64,000 bases of DNA from Isoperla grammatica (Eukaryota > Arthropoda > Insecta > Plecoptera > Perlodidae), in contig OX246738.1 in assembly GCA_945910005.1 (NCBI GenBank), forward strand, positions 19,601,458 through 19,665,457, written 5' to 3'. Shown here in pieces: positions 46,435 to 59,029 of the stretch. Position numbers and translations under genes: made by a program. The notes beneath the pieces are model-generated. The model did not search any database. It saw only the letters and a list, made by a program, of their open reading frames with translations, and was not told where the DNA came from. How positions within the stretch are numbered: the first letter of the stretch is position 1; every line of letters begins with the position of its first letter.

Positions 46435-47326
46435 TAGAGTGTCCGGTGAATATTCTCCAACCGTGAGTGAAAGGCTAATGGGACATGGCGGCCCATCGCA
46501 CCACCTCGATACTTGATGACGTCACCACCCGATCCGCACAAAACATGTCAGTGGAGCAACTTGCGGGGAAACTATTTACTTTAATTTCGATAGATCGAGA
46601 AAAAATATAAAATATAAGACTTTCACCCTGGTTGGATTACAGAACCTATTATTTATTCGATTATTTATTAATACAAACCACTTCCAAAATAGGCGTCTAG
46701 GTGATCATCTTCGCGCGTAGGCTTGGACGCAACCGCCGATCTACCTTCGAGCGTTGTTTGTGTGTATTATACTGTATACGATTATGCTAAATAAGCAGCA
46801 CACTAACAACAGGGCGTGCGACTGAATTCGATATAGTAGCCCAATTTTGTCATGTGTGGGTTTACTATCAAATGAAAAGGAGGGTCTCAACTATTTAAAG
46901 TTTAAAACCATGCAACATTAAAGATTTAAAGAGAATAGAGAATCAGTATCTAAATTATTTATTACTAATCACGATTGAGCCAAAACACTTTTTTCTCTGC
47001 ACTTTTTTGCACACTCTTTTTTTTTACACTTTTTAACACCTATTGATACGGTACAATTTTAAATTGGTGCTGTGAATCAGCTCATCTTATTCCTGAAAGA
47101 GAGTGGTTTTCCATGTGGCTACCCCCAAAGGTATTATATAGATTACTGAAGACTCTCTACATTATTAGCGTATATTGGGTCTCGGTGGCTAGACCTCATG
47201 GCCGAGTGGTCTGGAGTTGCGTTGCTCGTTATTTCAAGATGGTCTTATGTAGAATGTCTGCTGCAGGGCGAACAGTATCAATTACCTGGCTGGGTTCTCT
47301 TCGCCAAGTTGCTAATTACCTTATAG

Positions 47327-47500
47327 GATAGTTGGGAAGGAATTTCCAATGGATTTTCAAGGACTTGCCCACTTACCCACCCTACGCACGAGGAAAATCT
47401 GTTGAAATTCACCGATAAGGCGGTTCAAAAGTAACACAAGATAGTCTAGTGTGTGAGGTCGTGGGTTCGAATCCCATCACAGGTAGTCATGACAACGGAA
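47327..47500 (+). repeat. SINE-like fragment with B box
   Basis: It shares ATAGTTGGGAAGGAAT with 36851-36866 next to the SINE at 36895. It holds a B box GGGTTCGAATCCC at 47464. An A-box-like CATGGCCGAGTGGTC lies further upstream at about 47199. The order is atypical, so boundaries are uncertain. Confidence 0.4.
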
Positions 47501-48011
47501 AAGGGTAATCCAAACATTTTCATTTTCTAAAATTATATCTCAAGAATTCTTTATGAAATCTTTAGCAATCCCTAGAATGCTAAGTGTTTATTATGGTAGT
47601 TGTTTTAATTGCATTTGTATTATTAATTATATGAATTTAATAATCAATCTTACTAAACTAATGACAATATTTGATATAAGCTTAGTTATCATTCAGTCTG
47701 TAAAGCAAAGCGTACCAACCCACAATGCGCTTACTAATGCGCTGGACTATGTTTGATTTCGTGTAGCATTCTTATAAAACTGAAAGTTTCGTGGATTTTT
47801 GTACTAAGAGTATCTCTACTTCATAAGGGGTTTCTGAAGTTTTCCTCACTCGTAAGGCGAATTGTGAGATCGAGTTTTACAAGCAGACCTCAAATTGTTT
47901 CTTTCCAACTATCCATGCAAATACCCTATATATCTATAGTTCTATAGTTGGTCAACCTGAAGAGGGACACATCAGGTAACGCTGTGATGTTCACCCTGTA
48001 CATCATGAATT

Positions 48012-48058
48012 TCTACGAATTACATCCCTAAAACACAGATTACATCCCTAAAACACAG
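48012..48058 (+). repeat. short tandem duplication
   Basis: GATTACATCCCTAAAACACA-type unit of about 22 bp, repeated twice. Confidence 0.85.
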
Positions 48059-48228
48059 ATTGTCAGTGGTATGAATGAAACACACCTCTCGTGCACAAGC
48101 AGCGTTCAGTATGTAACGCTCATATTATAATGTATTTTATTATTAGCAATGCATGAATGTAGATGTTTCATTACTTGTATAATTCAGTTATTCCAAATAA
48201 ACCACCCACCAAAACTTTAAGGAACTAT

Positions 48229-48495
48229 AATAAGCAAGATATACATAAGTTAGTAGATACTAAGTATAGCATAAGTAGTAGTTAGTAATAAGTAAGATAT
48301 ACATAAGTTAGTAGATAGTAAGTATAGCATAATTAGTAGTTAGTAATAAGCAAGATATACATAAGTTAGTAGATAGTAATATAAATAGTAAATAGTAAAA
48401 TAGTATAGCATAAGTAGTAGTTAGTAATAAATAAGATATAAATAAGTTATTAGATAGTAATTAAGTAGTAGTTTAGTTAGTAATAAGTATGATAT
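48229..48495 (+). repeat. minisatellite, about 58-60-bp unit
   Basis: Repeats of AAGATATACATAAGTTAGTA, GATAGTAAGTATAGCATAAG and TAGTAGTTAGTAATAAG, about four units. The later ones are increasingly degenerate. Confidence 0.88.
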
Positions 48496-48499
48496 ACAC

Positions 48500-51400
48500 G
48501 ACTTGAAACAACATCTACAAAGTCATAAATTGATGCACCGTCCATAACGCTTTGAACAATGTGTGCACGATTTGTATTTGAATCGTTAATGTATAAAGTG
48601 TGTACGATTCCAAACACATTATGTTGATTTTAGCGCGGCCTTCTGTCTGGTCTGCCTGTTTGAAACTTTGTCATTATAGTAATTACTGTACTAAGTCCTT
48701 AGTCTAGTTTAGTCTGAGTCCACTCAGACTTTAAATAAGCATTTCTGCTCTCGAGCGGCTAAATTACAATGAAAATCAAATACAATACAAATATAATATA
48801 CAAGCATGTAAGTGTACATTGTAATGTTTCCGCCGCGTCCCAGTACATTGGAGCAAGTTGCACGCGCTTATAACGATATATGAGTTGAATCTGCATTTCC
48901 TGGCACGGACGGACAAGAACGCACTTATCCGTGACGGGTGTTTACGAGTGAAATGCAAATGCATTTCACTTGGCAAGGTTAATACACATTTCATTTTTCT
49001 ACTTGCAAAGTAGATCTGTACTCTCCATATGAATTATCGTAACGGGGATATTGTCGTGGACTGGTCTGAAACTCTGATGACGTCATGAGTAATAATATAT
49101 CGCTGATAGTGACACAAACCCGCCTCAGGGGCAATCGAGCTTGGAATAGGCAGGCAATGATCAAACAATATCTTTCCTTACCCAGGTCCCTCCCGCAGGA
49201 AATATAATTGCCCAGGTCTAATCGTCCGCTGTCCGCCGGAAATCAGTTGTGCGCGTCTACGTCATCTAGTAGGCCTACAAGGTCCGTCGATCCCCTGGCG
49301 GGGTTCGGTAAACCTCAAAGTAAGGTCTTCTCATGGGCACGTAAATCGCGATTCTGGTGCCCACTCCAAAAACTGGTTTATTACTTAAATCTACTAATTA
49401 ATTATACGAAATTTGATTTCAGAATACTTCACTTTAAATGTAGATAGACTACAAGTATAATTAAATTATTTAAATTCTTGATGTAATGTTTTCTGAATGA
49501 TTCTTCCATTTGAATAACATGTGATTTTTAACATTGTGGAAGTGGATGGGATGACCTGACTTGGGAGTTCGACGAGCCCAGGGAATTTACGGACCTTGAT
49601 CTAGTACACTGAAGGAACCGGCCGGCCGTTCTTTTCCACGTTCCATAGGGAGTTACACATTCCTATTCATTAAAACATTGTAAACTTGTATCACTCTTGT
49701 TATGAAAACTTGTGTTAAATATTTATTAATATGTATTTAATAGTGGCACGAAATTAAATATTATTTAAACCCGTTAATAATTTGTAATGAAATATATTAA
49801 AACCGTAATGTTGATTTTGCAATGGATTTCCGCGTCCTTTTCATAAAATCGTGCTCTACTAAATATGCGCTAAAAGTTATCTGTGTTTACAATGTAAGGA
49901 AAGGTATTGTTGGATCATGAGAATAGGCGCTCGTTCATTCAGATCATGAGAGTCAAGACTGCCGCCAATATTATAACCCCGCGAAATTTGCGTGTTTTGG
50001 TCATATATGAAGAACGTCGCAAAACATGGAAATTAAGTGATAAATATCTGACTTGAATTCGTAACAAATCAATATTTTAACACTACATAAAAAACATCTG
50101 TTAGACTTCTTGAAATAGGTGTCAATACATTTAGCCACAAAATATGCATTAAAATAAAATATGATAAGTACAATTTGTAAGTGTTAAAACGTTGAGATGA
50201 ATACATTATACTGATAACTGGCTTGATTATGATGAAATATAGTCAACTGTCAACACACATCACCCGGGTTCGATTCCCGTTTGGGGCGAACCTTTTTGAC
50301 AACTAATCACACTTATGTTTATCATACAAGCACTCAAACAGTCCAAGTTGACGTAGGAATCCAGCTGGGTATCACGTTCTTAGGATTGGACCCGACGATG
50401 CCCCCCTTTATCTCCTCCCCCCCCCCCCCCAGAATATTCCTTATGCAGTCATGCAGAAGTTCCCTCTTTGCTATGTTCTGATCACGATTCTCCATGATTC
50501 TGTTATTTTTATTCTATTCCCCTTTTATTCAATTATTTTACATTTTGTATTTTTCGTCGTTTTTATGACGTTCTATTTTTGTTTTGCGATATCTGAGAAT
50601 GTATCGGAATTTTCTTCTCGATGTTATCCAAAGAGGAGGGAACAAATAATATTTCAACTACAAGTCGCATACCTTACTACAAGTTTCAGCGTAGCTCCTC
50701 TATGTATATAATCGATTAGACCCCCGTTCCCCCAATTATCCCGGTGATCAGCCCAGATCGATACGCCTTTCTTCCGACACCATTGACAGCTTCCTGCCCT
50801 TTCTACTTTCCTAATTAAAGTTAATCGCGTTGATTACACAGCCAGAAAAGTTTACTTTACTTTGTGCCTTTAGGTTGATTACCATCGTATTAGGCGCGCT
50901 CTCCCGTGATTCTAAAAGAATTACAGACTATTAGAACAATTAGCATTAATCGAATGCCATTGAGAGAAAGCTAAGGGCGCTTCGAGGCAGCTTCGATCTG
51001 GCGTTCAGGGAATAGAGGACTTTTTATGGATATGGTAATGTATCTTTAGGTTTTTACTGGCAACATTATCAAGCACATTCCTGAGACGGTGTCTATCTGT
51101 CGCACGTGCCAAACGACCAAACGAATCATATTTTAAGGAGATGCCAATATGTAATTGCAACTCACCAAAAATACAGTCTTGAAAACATATTTTGTGCTAA
51201 CTTCATGATGGCCAAACAGCTTTAACTTGTTAGTGGAAGATAACTTTAAACTGCGTTGATAAGTTAGATATAGTTATCATTATCAATGGCACTGAACATT
51301 TAAAATTGAACAAACCTAAGTAGTAATATCAAAGCAGTGCTCTATTTTTGTGTGAATAACGAAAACGTTGATATAACGTCCTCATATAGAAAAATGTGAT

Positions 51401-52710
51401 ACATTGTGAAATATATGTATCCATATGAAACTAGCGAGCATTTATCAAAACAGCACAGCACATATTATATGAACAATTTTCTGAGTATTTTGAGCTAAAA
51501 TTTGGTTCAACAATTTTAAGTTTTTAACGTCTTAATTCCGGCTTTAATCATCCTAAAATTACTTTATAAAGTGGCCTATAGATTAGAGGGAAAAGTGTAA
51601 AAGTATTCTTGAAGTTTAGACCATTTTAGTTTTTAGAAATCTCATTAAGTAACTATACGGTTTTGCTGTGTTTGGTGATTAGGCCATCAAAGTTCTCTGA
51701 AGAGACACCGGAGATTTGCTTCGAGAGAAAGTGACCAACCACACAAACCAAAATGACGCTGCATAAAAATGTGTGCATGTTTACTAAAATTGAGTCCTCC
51801 TAGTTACGGGCTAGTGACCTACTGAACACAAACAAAGAATGTGTTTTTATTTTAGGATACCATCACTAAACGTTCTAACGACCATGATGCTATTTGAGAT
51901 TCATCTGCCATCTTTTGGCGACGGTGCCTAATTGACGATTTTAACCTGAATAGTTGTACGCTGCACATATATCAAAACATTAAATTAAATTACGCTTTAA
52001 ACTGTATCATGTTTGTACTCCATGCTCAGTGAAAATAGTAAAACCACATCAATTAACGATTCTTAAGGTTAAGTCAACCTGGAATTATTAAACCTGAAAT
52101 TCTTTGTATTCTAATAAAATATCCGAAAAATTGCGCCAAATGGAGCTTATATCCCCAGAACTTCACATGTCCAAGTTATTGTGTTCAATTCAATCCGTTA
52201 TTGACGTACCATCAAATTATTACTGAAGGCGGGAAGATATTGGGTTCAGAGTTAGGTGGGAATTGCGAGTTTTTATTAGAATATTTATTTTATGTAGCAA
52301 AGTGTGTGCGTACCCGTAATTAGGAAAGTGTATCTAGTTAGGCTGAGAGCTGGACGCAAATAAACCACGTATGCAGTTATACTAAAGTAAAGGACTAATA
52401 ATAAGCTCTAGTAAGTTGTACTAGCTGTTATAGAGAAGGGTCATTGTAATGTCAAAAGGCTTACAATCTATCGCTAGAAAATGATAGTTAATCTTCTATA
52501 ATTGCTTTTTCGCGTAGGTTCGTGTGTTCGTTCAGGCAACACTGTAATTAAGTCAACAATGCTTTTTTACGTATTTATTTTTGGTCGCAATACACTATTT
52601 TCAAAATGATCTGAGTATCCCTAGATTTTAAACACGATCATCCTAAATCTTCAACAACAATGAGAAACAATTAAAAACTACCTTCCAAACGTTGTATCAA
52701 GGTTCTTGCA
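48500..52710. other. intergenic, no gene recognised
   Basis: AT-rich DNA with an isolated B box GGGTTCGATTCCCG at 50267 and a C-run at 50419-50430. No frame with a recognisable domain and no clear inverted repeat. Confidence 0.55.
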
Positions 52711-52716
52711 TACAAC

Positions 52717-52884
52717 ATCATATTATATTAACCTTGATTTTATATTTTTAATTGTTGTGCATTGTTGTCATTGAAGAGAGGATCATGTCAAAGATTACTG
52801 ATCATATTATATTAACCTTGATTTAATATTTTTAATTGTTGTGCATTGTTGTCATTGAAGAGAGGATCATGAAAAAGATTACTG
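52717..52884 (+). repeat. tandem duplication, 84-bp unit
   Basis: ATCATATTATATTAACCTTG to AAGATTACTG occurs at 52717-52800 and again at 52801-52884 with about three differences. A hairpin AAAGATTACT/AGTAATCTTT (52874-52899) sits at the right junction. Confidence 0.95.
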
Positions 52885-52899
52885 AGTGGAGTAATCTTT

Positions 52900-55730
52900 G
52901 ATCATGATTAAAATCTATGGTGCTAGATCCTTTTTGAAAATGGTATATTATCGTGTATGCAGAAGACTAATGAATAAGTCGTATAGTTAAAAAGTTATGA
53001 ACATATACGACTAAAATGTTGTGTATGTCAAATAAAACAGGTTACCCGGCCCCTTAAACTCGTAACTAGTGAACACAACGTGGCGCCCTATCATATCATA
53101 CAATACATAATATTGCTCAATCGCTTGAAATAACCGAGCGTCGTGTGAAAACGCCATCTTCCTCTTCGATTCTGACGCGTCGTTTCTCTCCGCGAAGTCG
53201 AAGTCGATAGTCGAAGTCGTACAGCAGCCTATAGTGTCTGATTTCCCTTGACCTTCCCGCACTGAGGTTGGGTCAGAAGTATGCTATGAGGTCGAACAGC
53301 ATCCGATCCGATCTTAACAGGTAGTGGACTCGGTAATTACGACATTCCTCAATCGTTGCCAGTTTCACTTCACTTGACTTCACCGGCGCTGTTGATAATC
53401 GATGTAAGTTAGTGCGCACTAGACGTAACATTGAATCAAGTTCGGTGATTTAATGGGTGGTGTTACTCATATGCATAATAGAATCACTGGAGGCGAGTTA
53501 ACCAGGACAGGTCTGAATGCAATAAAGAGGAATTAAGTTTGTGACAGGAAGATAGCCTACTTTCACTATCTCACATCGTTCGGAATGAAACCTAATAAAA
53601 AGTAAACTGTGGTATTTCTTTGTCGGGGTAATGGAATGTACTATTATAAAATAATCAGAAGGAAAATGTTACAATGAGGAGGTCTAAATCTTCAGGAAAC
53701 ACATTTGGGATTTCGTGTGCTTTCGACTTCGTTTTAAATTACGTTAAGAAATCTTGCTTTGTCCTTTTCATGTAACGAAAGCTGCCAAAAAGCTGCTAGA
53801 GCGGGACCATTTTGTATCAAGATAGATATTACCTCTCTAGTATAAGTACCGCACTCTATGCTATTTTTGACTGAAGGTTTTACCAGTTTGCACATTTGCA
53901 GACAAATTGCACCATTATGTCTTTTCAGTTAAGCACTTGGCCCACAACTATACAATCTTAGAGTATCTATAGGGATTCTTTGGAGAGGAAAGGCAATTCT
54001 TCAAAGTACGAGAACTCGGAACTCCAATGTTAAAACATATTGCGTGCTCAGAATTCAACATCGTCCTTGTATAAAATGGCGCGAGAATTGACCACCGATC
54101 TCCTGGGTATATCACTCTGTCTAACAGGACAGAGTAAAGGAAATTCTCCTGGAAAATATACCAGCGGTGAAGACACTTTAGACATTTCAATAGAAACTAC
54201 GTCCCACTTGAATCCAATGCTGCCGTTTTCTTTGTACTGATGTAGCAAGTAAGTCATTATATGGCATTATTAAAATCTTGTTAATATTTGCATGTGCGTT
54301 ACATTCCTTGACAATTGCATTGTTTGAAAATAGCAAATTACAGAATAAATACCAAAAGTGTAATATTGTAATGATGCAAAGAGTCATTATTTAAGAACTT
54401 CGAGTGCAAGAATAAATAATCTACTTTTGCCCCCACCCCCGCCTCAATAAATAGAACACTGCATTAAACGTCGCTCTGAGGCTTTGTTCTGTAGACCACT
54501 TTCTAGACTGCAAGTACAATTACTCACCTCTGGCAAATGTTCTTCACACGCTCTGTGTTATCATAAGCCTTTCACTGGGCGATGACGATATTATTGTCAC
54601 TTACCCCACGGTCTCTCCGTTTTACATGTACATAGTTGGACAGCGTAGACAGTAAAAAGTTTTGAAATACATGTTTTTATTTTTATAAAAAAAAACATTT
54701 TTTCTATTTAACAATATGTATTGCTCATCTAAATGCAATTAATATTACCAATTTTTTACGACGTTATTACAACCAGAAAGCAGAAACCATTCAGTAAGAA
54801 TTGCTCTTACAATCTTATGGCGACAACGTCAACAGAAGTGGGAGGTTTACAAACCGTTTCTATCTAAAATCTAAAATCCAAACTTTTTCGAAACGTAGTA
54901 GGTTCCTTATGACCCAATTATAAAATAATATAGGAAAATGAATTTTATGAGTATTTTTGAAAAAAAAAAAAAAAAAAATTATTGTATCTGATATACAAAG
55001 TGATTGTTTTGCCTGGCTCCTTCATTTCTGTACTTTCTATGTCTTGACACTGATGTTCTGTGTGGATTCTTGCAAAATGCAAATTGTATGCAAATTGAGC
55101 AACGCTATATTATTATTGTGAGATATTTTGAGATGATGATGATTTGGTTTAAATGTCAGTTTTAAATACAGTCAGTTCGCGATTAGCTTAAATTTCGGAA
55201 CCACCCGATGAGCTTTCAGTTGTTTCTGTTTATTATATTATTATTATTTATAGCCATCAATGTGATGTTTTATTTATTTGTTTATTTATTTAACTCAAAA
55301 TAGTGCGTACCGTACTTATAATTAATTGTTATAGTATTTATTCTTAAAAAATTTACTTTCAAAACTAGACTAAATTTGATTTAGGACCTATTTTCTATCT
55401 AGCCATTATAAATAAATATCCAACAGTTCTCTGACGATATTGTTGATTATGATGTCGGGCGTGACGCTGTGTTCGATCACAGGATAGGTTGTTCACGTTC
55501 AGTGCAGACGGTTCCCAGACTACCTCTCTACCTGTGCTCTATGACACCTGCTCGTGCTCAGAGGGCGGGCCCGGCACCATTGTTCCAAACAAATGCGTTC
55601 ACTTCGGTCACGATTCAACCACATTATGCTATTCGTACTTCAATTCCACTTCGTACCCAGAACATTAGAAACTTACTTCGGATTTGTACATTTAGATGCA
55701 TTTTTTTTTTTATCATTATTCATTATTATC
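52900..55730. other. intergenic, no gene recognised
   Basis: AT-rich. Short open frames at 53011-53262 and 53948-54387 have no domain and overlap one another on both strands. A-runs near 54960. Confidence 0.55.
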
Positions 55731-55734
55731 TAAA

Positions 55735-56028
55735 TAGTCGTAAAAGGCGACGAGAGGAGACCCTTCCCTTTCGCCCCACTGTCACACTGAAGATTTTTTC
55801 TTCCACTAGGCCCTGACCTTCCTTGTTGGACTCCCCTTATGACGACCCCCGCGATGTGTAATGGATATGGTGATATTATGTTTTTCTTTACTTGATTCAA
55901 ATAAACTGTTTTTTATGATTCAGATATGTGACGATTTTTCAATCTTCATCTTCATATTTCACCCACTCATCGTCTCGATTAGTAAAGTTGCAAAAATACG
56001 TAACACCCAAATATCAGCATCATTCATG
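55735..56028 (+). repeat. SINE 3' part (CCCACTCATCG-tail group)
   Basis: AGTCGTAAAAGGCGACGAGA, then GGACTCCCCTTATGACGACC and the tail TTTCACCCACTCATCGTCTC, GATTAGTAAAGTTGCAAAAA. Block order matches the 57700-58500 copy. The head is missing or unrecognised. Confidence 0.78.
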
Positions 56029-56029
56029 T

Positions 56030-57700
56030 GACAGTGGTACACATTACACACTTCAGGATCTTTGGATAATCATATTGAAAGTCATAGCCAAAGGCTTTTA
56101 GTATGAATGAATGAATTACAGAATTAGCAGTCAGAATTACCAGTGGCGGGCATCAAACTGGTGATCTCATCCCAAGTCATCTTTACAATGAGTCCACTGT
56201 AAATAAGTAAAAAGTTATGCAGATGTTAATCAACACTTTGATTGAAGGTAAAGCAAGTGAAACTTTCGCAGTCTGATATTTGCATACAGATAATAATTAA
56301 TATCGGAAGGCGTAACGCAACTTTCCTTTGACACCCGTTGAAAGATGACAATTGAGATTGAAAGTTGTCATTAATTGCACCTCTCTTTCAGGATGCTTTG
56401 TCAACAAAACAAAGGATTGGCAAAACATTTTTATGACTGTGTTGTTCTATTGTGTGGTGAGACATTCCTCTTTCGTTCGTAACAACCTGTTCGTGAATTA
56501 ATTCAATCTTGTCGAATTATTTTCATACATAGGTTTGATGAATTTATTTTGACTGCAAGAATATAAACAGTAGTTCAACTATGAAACTAGAAGGTTAATT
56601 AGTTATCTGTGCTAGAAGTATCACAATACAATGATTATAAGATTGTAATTTATTCTTTGTTCGACTGCAATTAAAAACACATCATACAATATGTTAGACG
56701 TTCTTTTTCCATCAAGTAAGACTCGTGGTTTTTATCATTCTAATTCCTTGGGGTTCACTTTTCGAAATAAACACGCATTATCTAAAGTTCTTATTTCAGG
56801 CTCAACTCCAAACCATACATTCGCTATCTAGTCCGTATACTCATGAGTCATGAACATGAGTGCAAAGTATTAACGGTGTCGACAGCATGACGGGGGGGGG
56901 GGGGGGCCTTATGACCCATATTCGTTTTGTATATTTATCCAAATGAATTTGACATATTATTGTAAATACTGGAAGACGCCCAGAATTTACCACCTGAATT
57001 ATTTGATGCGCGGAATAATATTCTAATCGGGAGCATCAATATAACACTTCCATTTGCCAGTCCCCTTTAGTTTCAAGCGAAGAATTTTCTTTTCCAATTC
57101 AAACAGACAAATACATAACAAACATCGTTCCAGGGTTGTGTACTTTGTTTCAGTGGGGTGGCAGGGAGGGAGGGGGGGTTGGAGGGGGCACACTCTTGGC
57201 GCTCCGATATTGGAGAGAAATCTGCTACAAGTATGTTGACTAATCACTCAACGTTATTTTTAAAACCAGGCATTCATTTGCCGACAAGCGGAAGGGCACT
57301 CCCCCCACTAACGAATATTTATTGCGGCCATGGAAAATCGACTATTTTTTGTTTCGTTAAAAACAGGATTTCTCTCTTCTCTATCATTAACGATAATTAT
57401 GAAGACATCATCACAATGTTTCATCAATATTTTCAACTGAAGTCTCCAAGTTCAAAGACAACACGCTGCATAGAACAAGTAGGCATACTGCATAGTCAAT
57501 ACAAATAGATAGCGCTATTAAAAAATCCCATTATCTGCGCCGTTGCTGATTTAACAAGACACATTATCATTCAACAATTGACAGTTAAACTCATTTTCTT
57601 GTCCCCAGAATGCATGGCCTTTTTTGTCTGCCAAGGCCAATAGATGTTGATTCCTATCCGCTAAGTGTAATTGCACATCGATTGTATGTCTCAACATTTC
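56030..57700. other. intergenic, no gene recognised
   Basis: A SINE-like minus-strand fragment may lie at 56130-56185 (ACCAGTGGCGGGCATCAAAC). G-runs at 56893-56906 and 57170-57190. No gene. Confidence 0.45.
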
Positions 57701-58500
57701 AACTTGTTGCCACCCTGGACTAGTGGGTTTGTTCCTCGTTCCAATGCAGATGGGCCAGGGGTCGAATGCCGGTTCGGGCTGTGGGTTTTAACTTTGGAAA
57801 TTGACTTTATCCTATCCTATACTATTCTATTCTATCCTATCCTATCCTATCCTATCCTATCCTATCCTATCCTATCCTATCCTATCCTATCCTATCCTAT
57901 CCTATCCTATCCTATCCTATCCTATCCTACCCTATCCTATCCTATCTTATCCTATCTTATCCTATCCTATCCTATCCTATCCTATCCTATCCTATCCTAT
58001 CCTATCCTATCCTATCCTATCCTATCCTATCCTATCCTATCCTATCCTATCCTATCCTATCCTATCCTATCCTATCCTATCCTATCCTATCCTATCCTAT
58101 CCTATCCTATCCTATTCTATCTTTTTACCATCTATGTGAATTTCTTTATTTATAATAATGATACTGGTGTACATGTAAATGGTGACTTTGAGTCGTCATT
58201 GCCCGTCTGGGCCCGGGGACGAATAGGCCCAGAGTGACTCTGCTAGTCGTAAGAGGCGACGAAAGGAGACCCTGTCCCCTCCCTCCCTCCCCCCCCCCCC
58301 CCCCACTGAATAGTTCTCCTCCTACTTGGCCTTGCCCACCCTTGCTGGACTCCCGTATGACGACTCACGCGACGTACAATGGCTCTGATTCAGATGTGGC
58401 TTCTTCATCATCATCTTCCTCATCTTCATTATCACCCGGTCACCATCTCGATTAGCCATTGTTGCACAAATATGAGACGTGAAGGCCCATTAATCAAACA
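57700..58500 (+). repeat. SINE (most complete copy) split by a (CCTAT)n expansion
   Basis: The head at 57700-57790 includes CTAGTGGGTTTGTTCCTCGT and GGGGTCGAATGCCGGTTCG. A (CCTAT)n array at 57807-58120 follows. The body from 58175 reads GGTGACTTTGAGTCGTCATT, GCCCGTCTGGGCCCGGGGAC, GAATAGGCCCAGAGTGACTC, AGTCGTAAGAGGCGACGAAA, then a C-run and GGACTCCCGTATGACGACTC. The tail CACCATCTCGATTAGCCATT, AAATATGAGACGTGAAGGCC ends at about 58495. It defines the block order used to recognise the other copies. Confidence 0.75.
57807..58120. repeat. (CCTAT)n microsatellite
   Basis: About 60 CCTAT units with a few variants (CTTAT, ACCCT). Open frames across it (PILSY repeats) are artefacts. Confidence 0.98.
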
Positions 58501-58530
58501 ACATTGAGTTGTTGTTGCAACAAAAGCACA

Positions 58531-58833
58531 TAATATAATATTACATGAAAAAAATATTTTTTTTTTAAACAACGCTTATATTTAAATGCACTAAAAAGTA
58601 AAAAATAAATTTTCGACCAACAAATTTTTGCCTCACTCGGAAAATAAAAGCGTTGGGCGCTTTCTCTGCATAGACAGCAGAATACTGCAATTTATGTCAA
58701 TAGCGAAAGCGCCCAACGCTTTTATTTCCGAGTGAGGCAAAAATTTGTTGGGCGAACATTTATTTTTTACCTTTTAGTGCATTTAAATATAAGCGTTGTT
58801 TTTTTTAAAAATTGTTTTTTCATGTAATATTAT
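58531..58833. mobile_element. long near-perfect hairpin (foldback element)
   Basis: The arms 58531-58661 and 58703-58833 mirror each other: TAATATTACATGAAAAAA, AACAACGCTTATATTTAAAT, GCACTAAAA, CAACAAATTTTTGCCTCACT, AAGCGTTGGGCGCTTTC. The loop is about 41 bp. Only scattered mismatches and one-base indels are seen. It begins about 30 bp after the SINE tail. No target duplication is certain. Confidence 0.88.
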
Positions 58834-59029
58834 TTTATACTTTTTAGTCTTAAAGAATCTTGCAATCAAATATATGCTCACTGGACGTGTCCGAATTTAG
58901 AAGACTGCATACTTGTGTACTTGTACTTGTTAACTTCACTCGCAAACAAGCGTGCTCGCATTGCAAACTTGAATTCGGACAGTTCCGTTCATGCACGATC
59001 CAGCGATCGGCCAACAATGACATTCTTGC

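Noticed and set aside
50255..50290. tRNA gene from perfect B box
   Set aside because: No A box or cloverleaf upstream at the right distance.
53011..53262. 83-codon minus-strand frame
   Set aside because: No domain, no splice context, and AT-rich surroundings.
57671..58237. 188-codon frame with ILSYP repeats
   Set aside because: It is the translation of the (CCTAT)n array inside a SINE.
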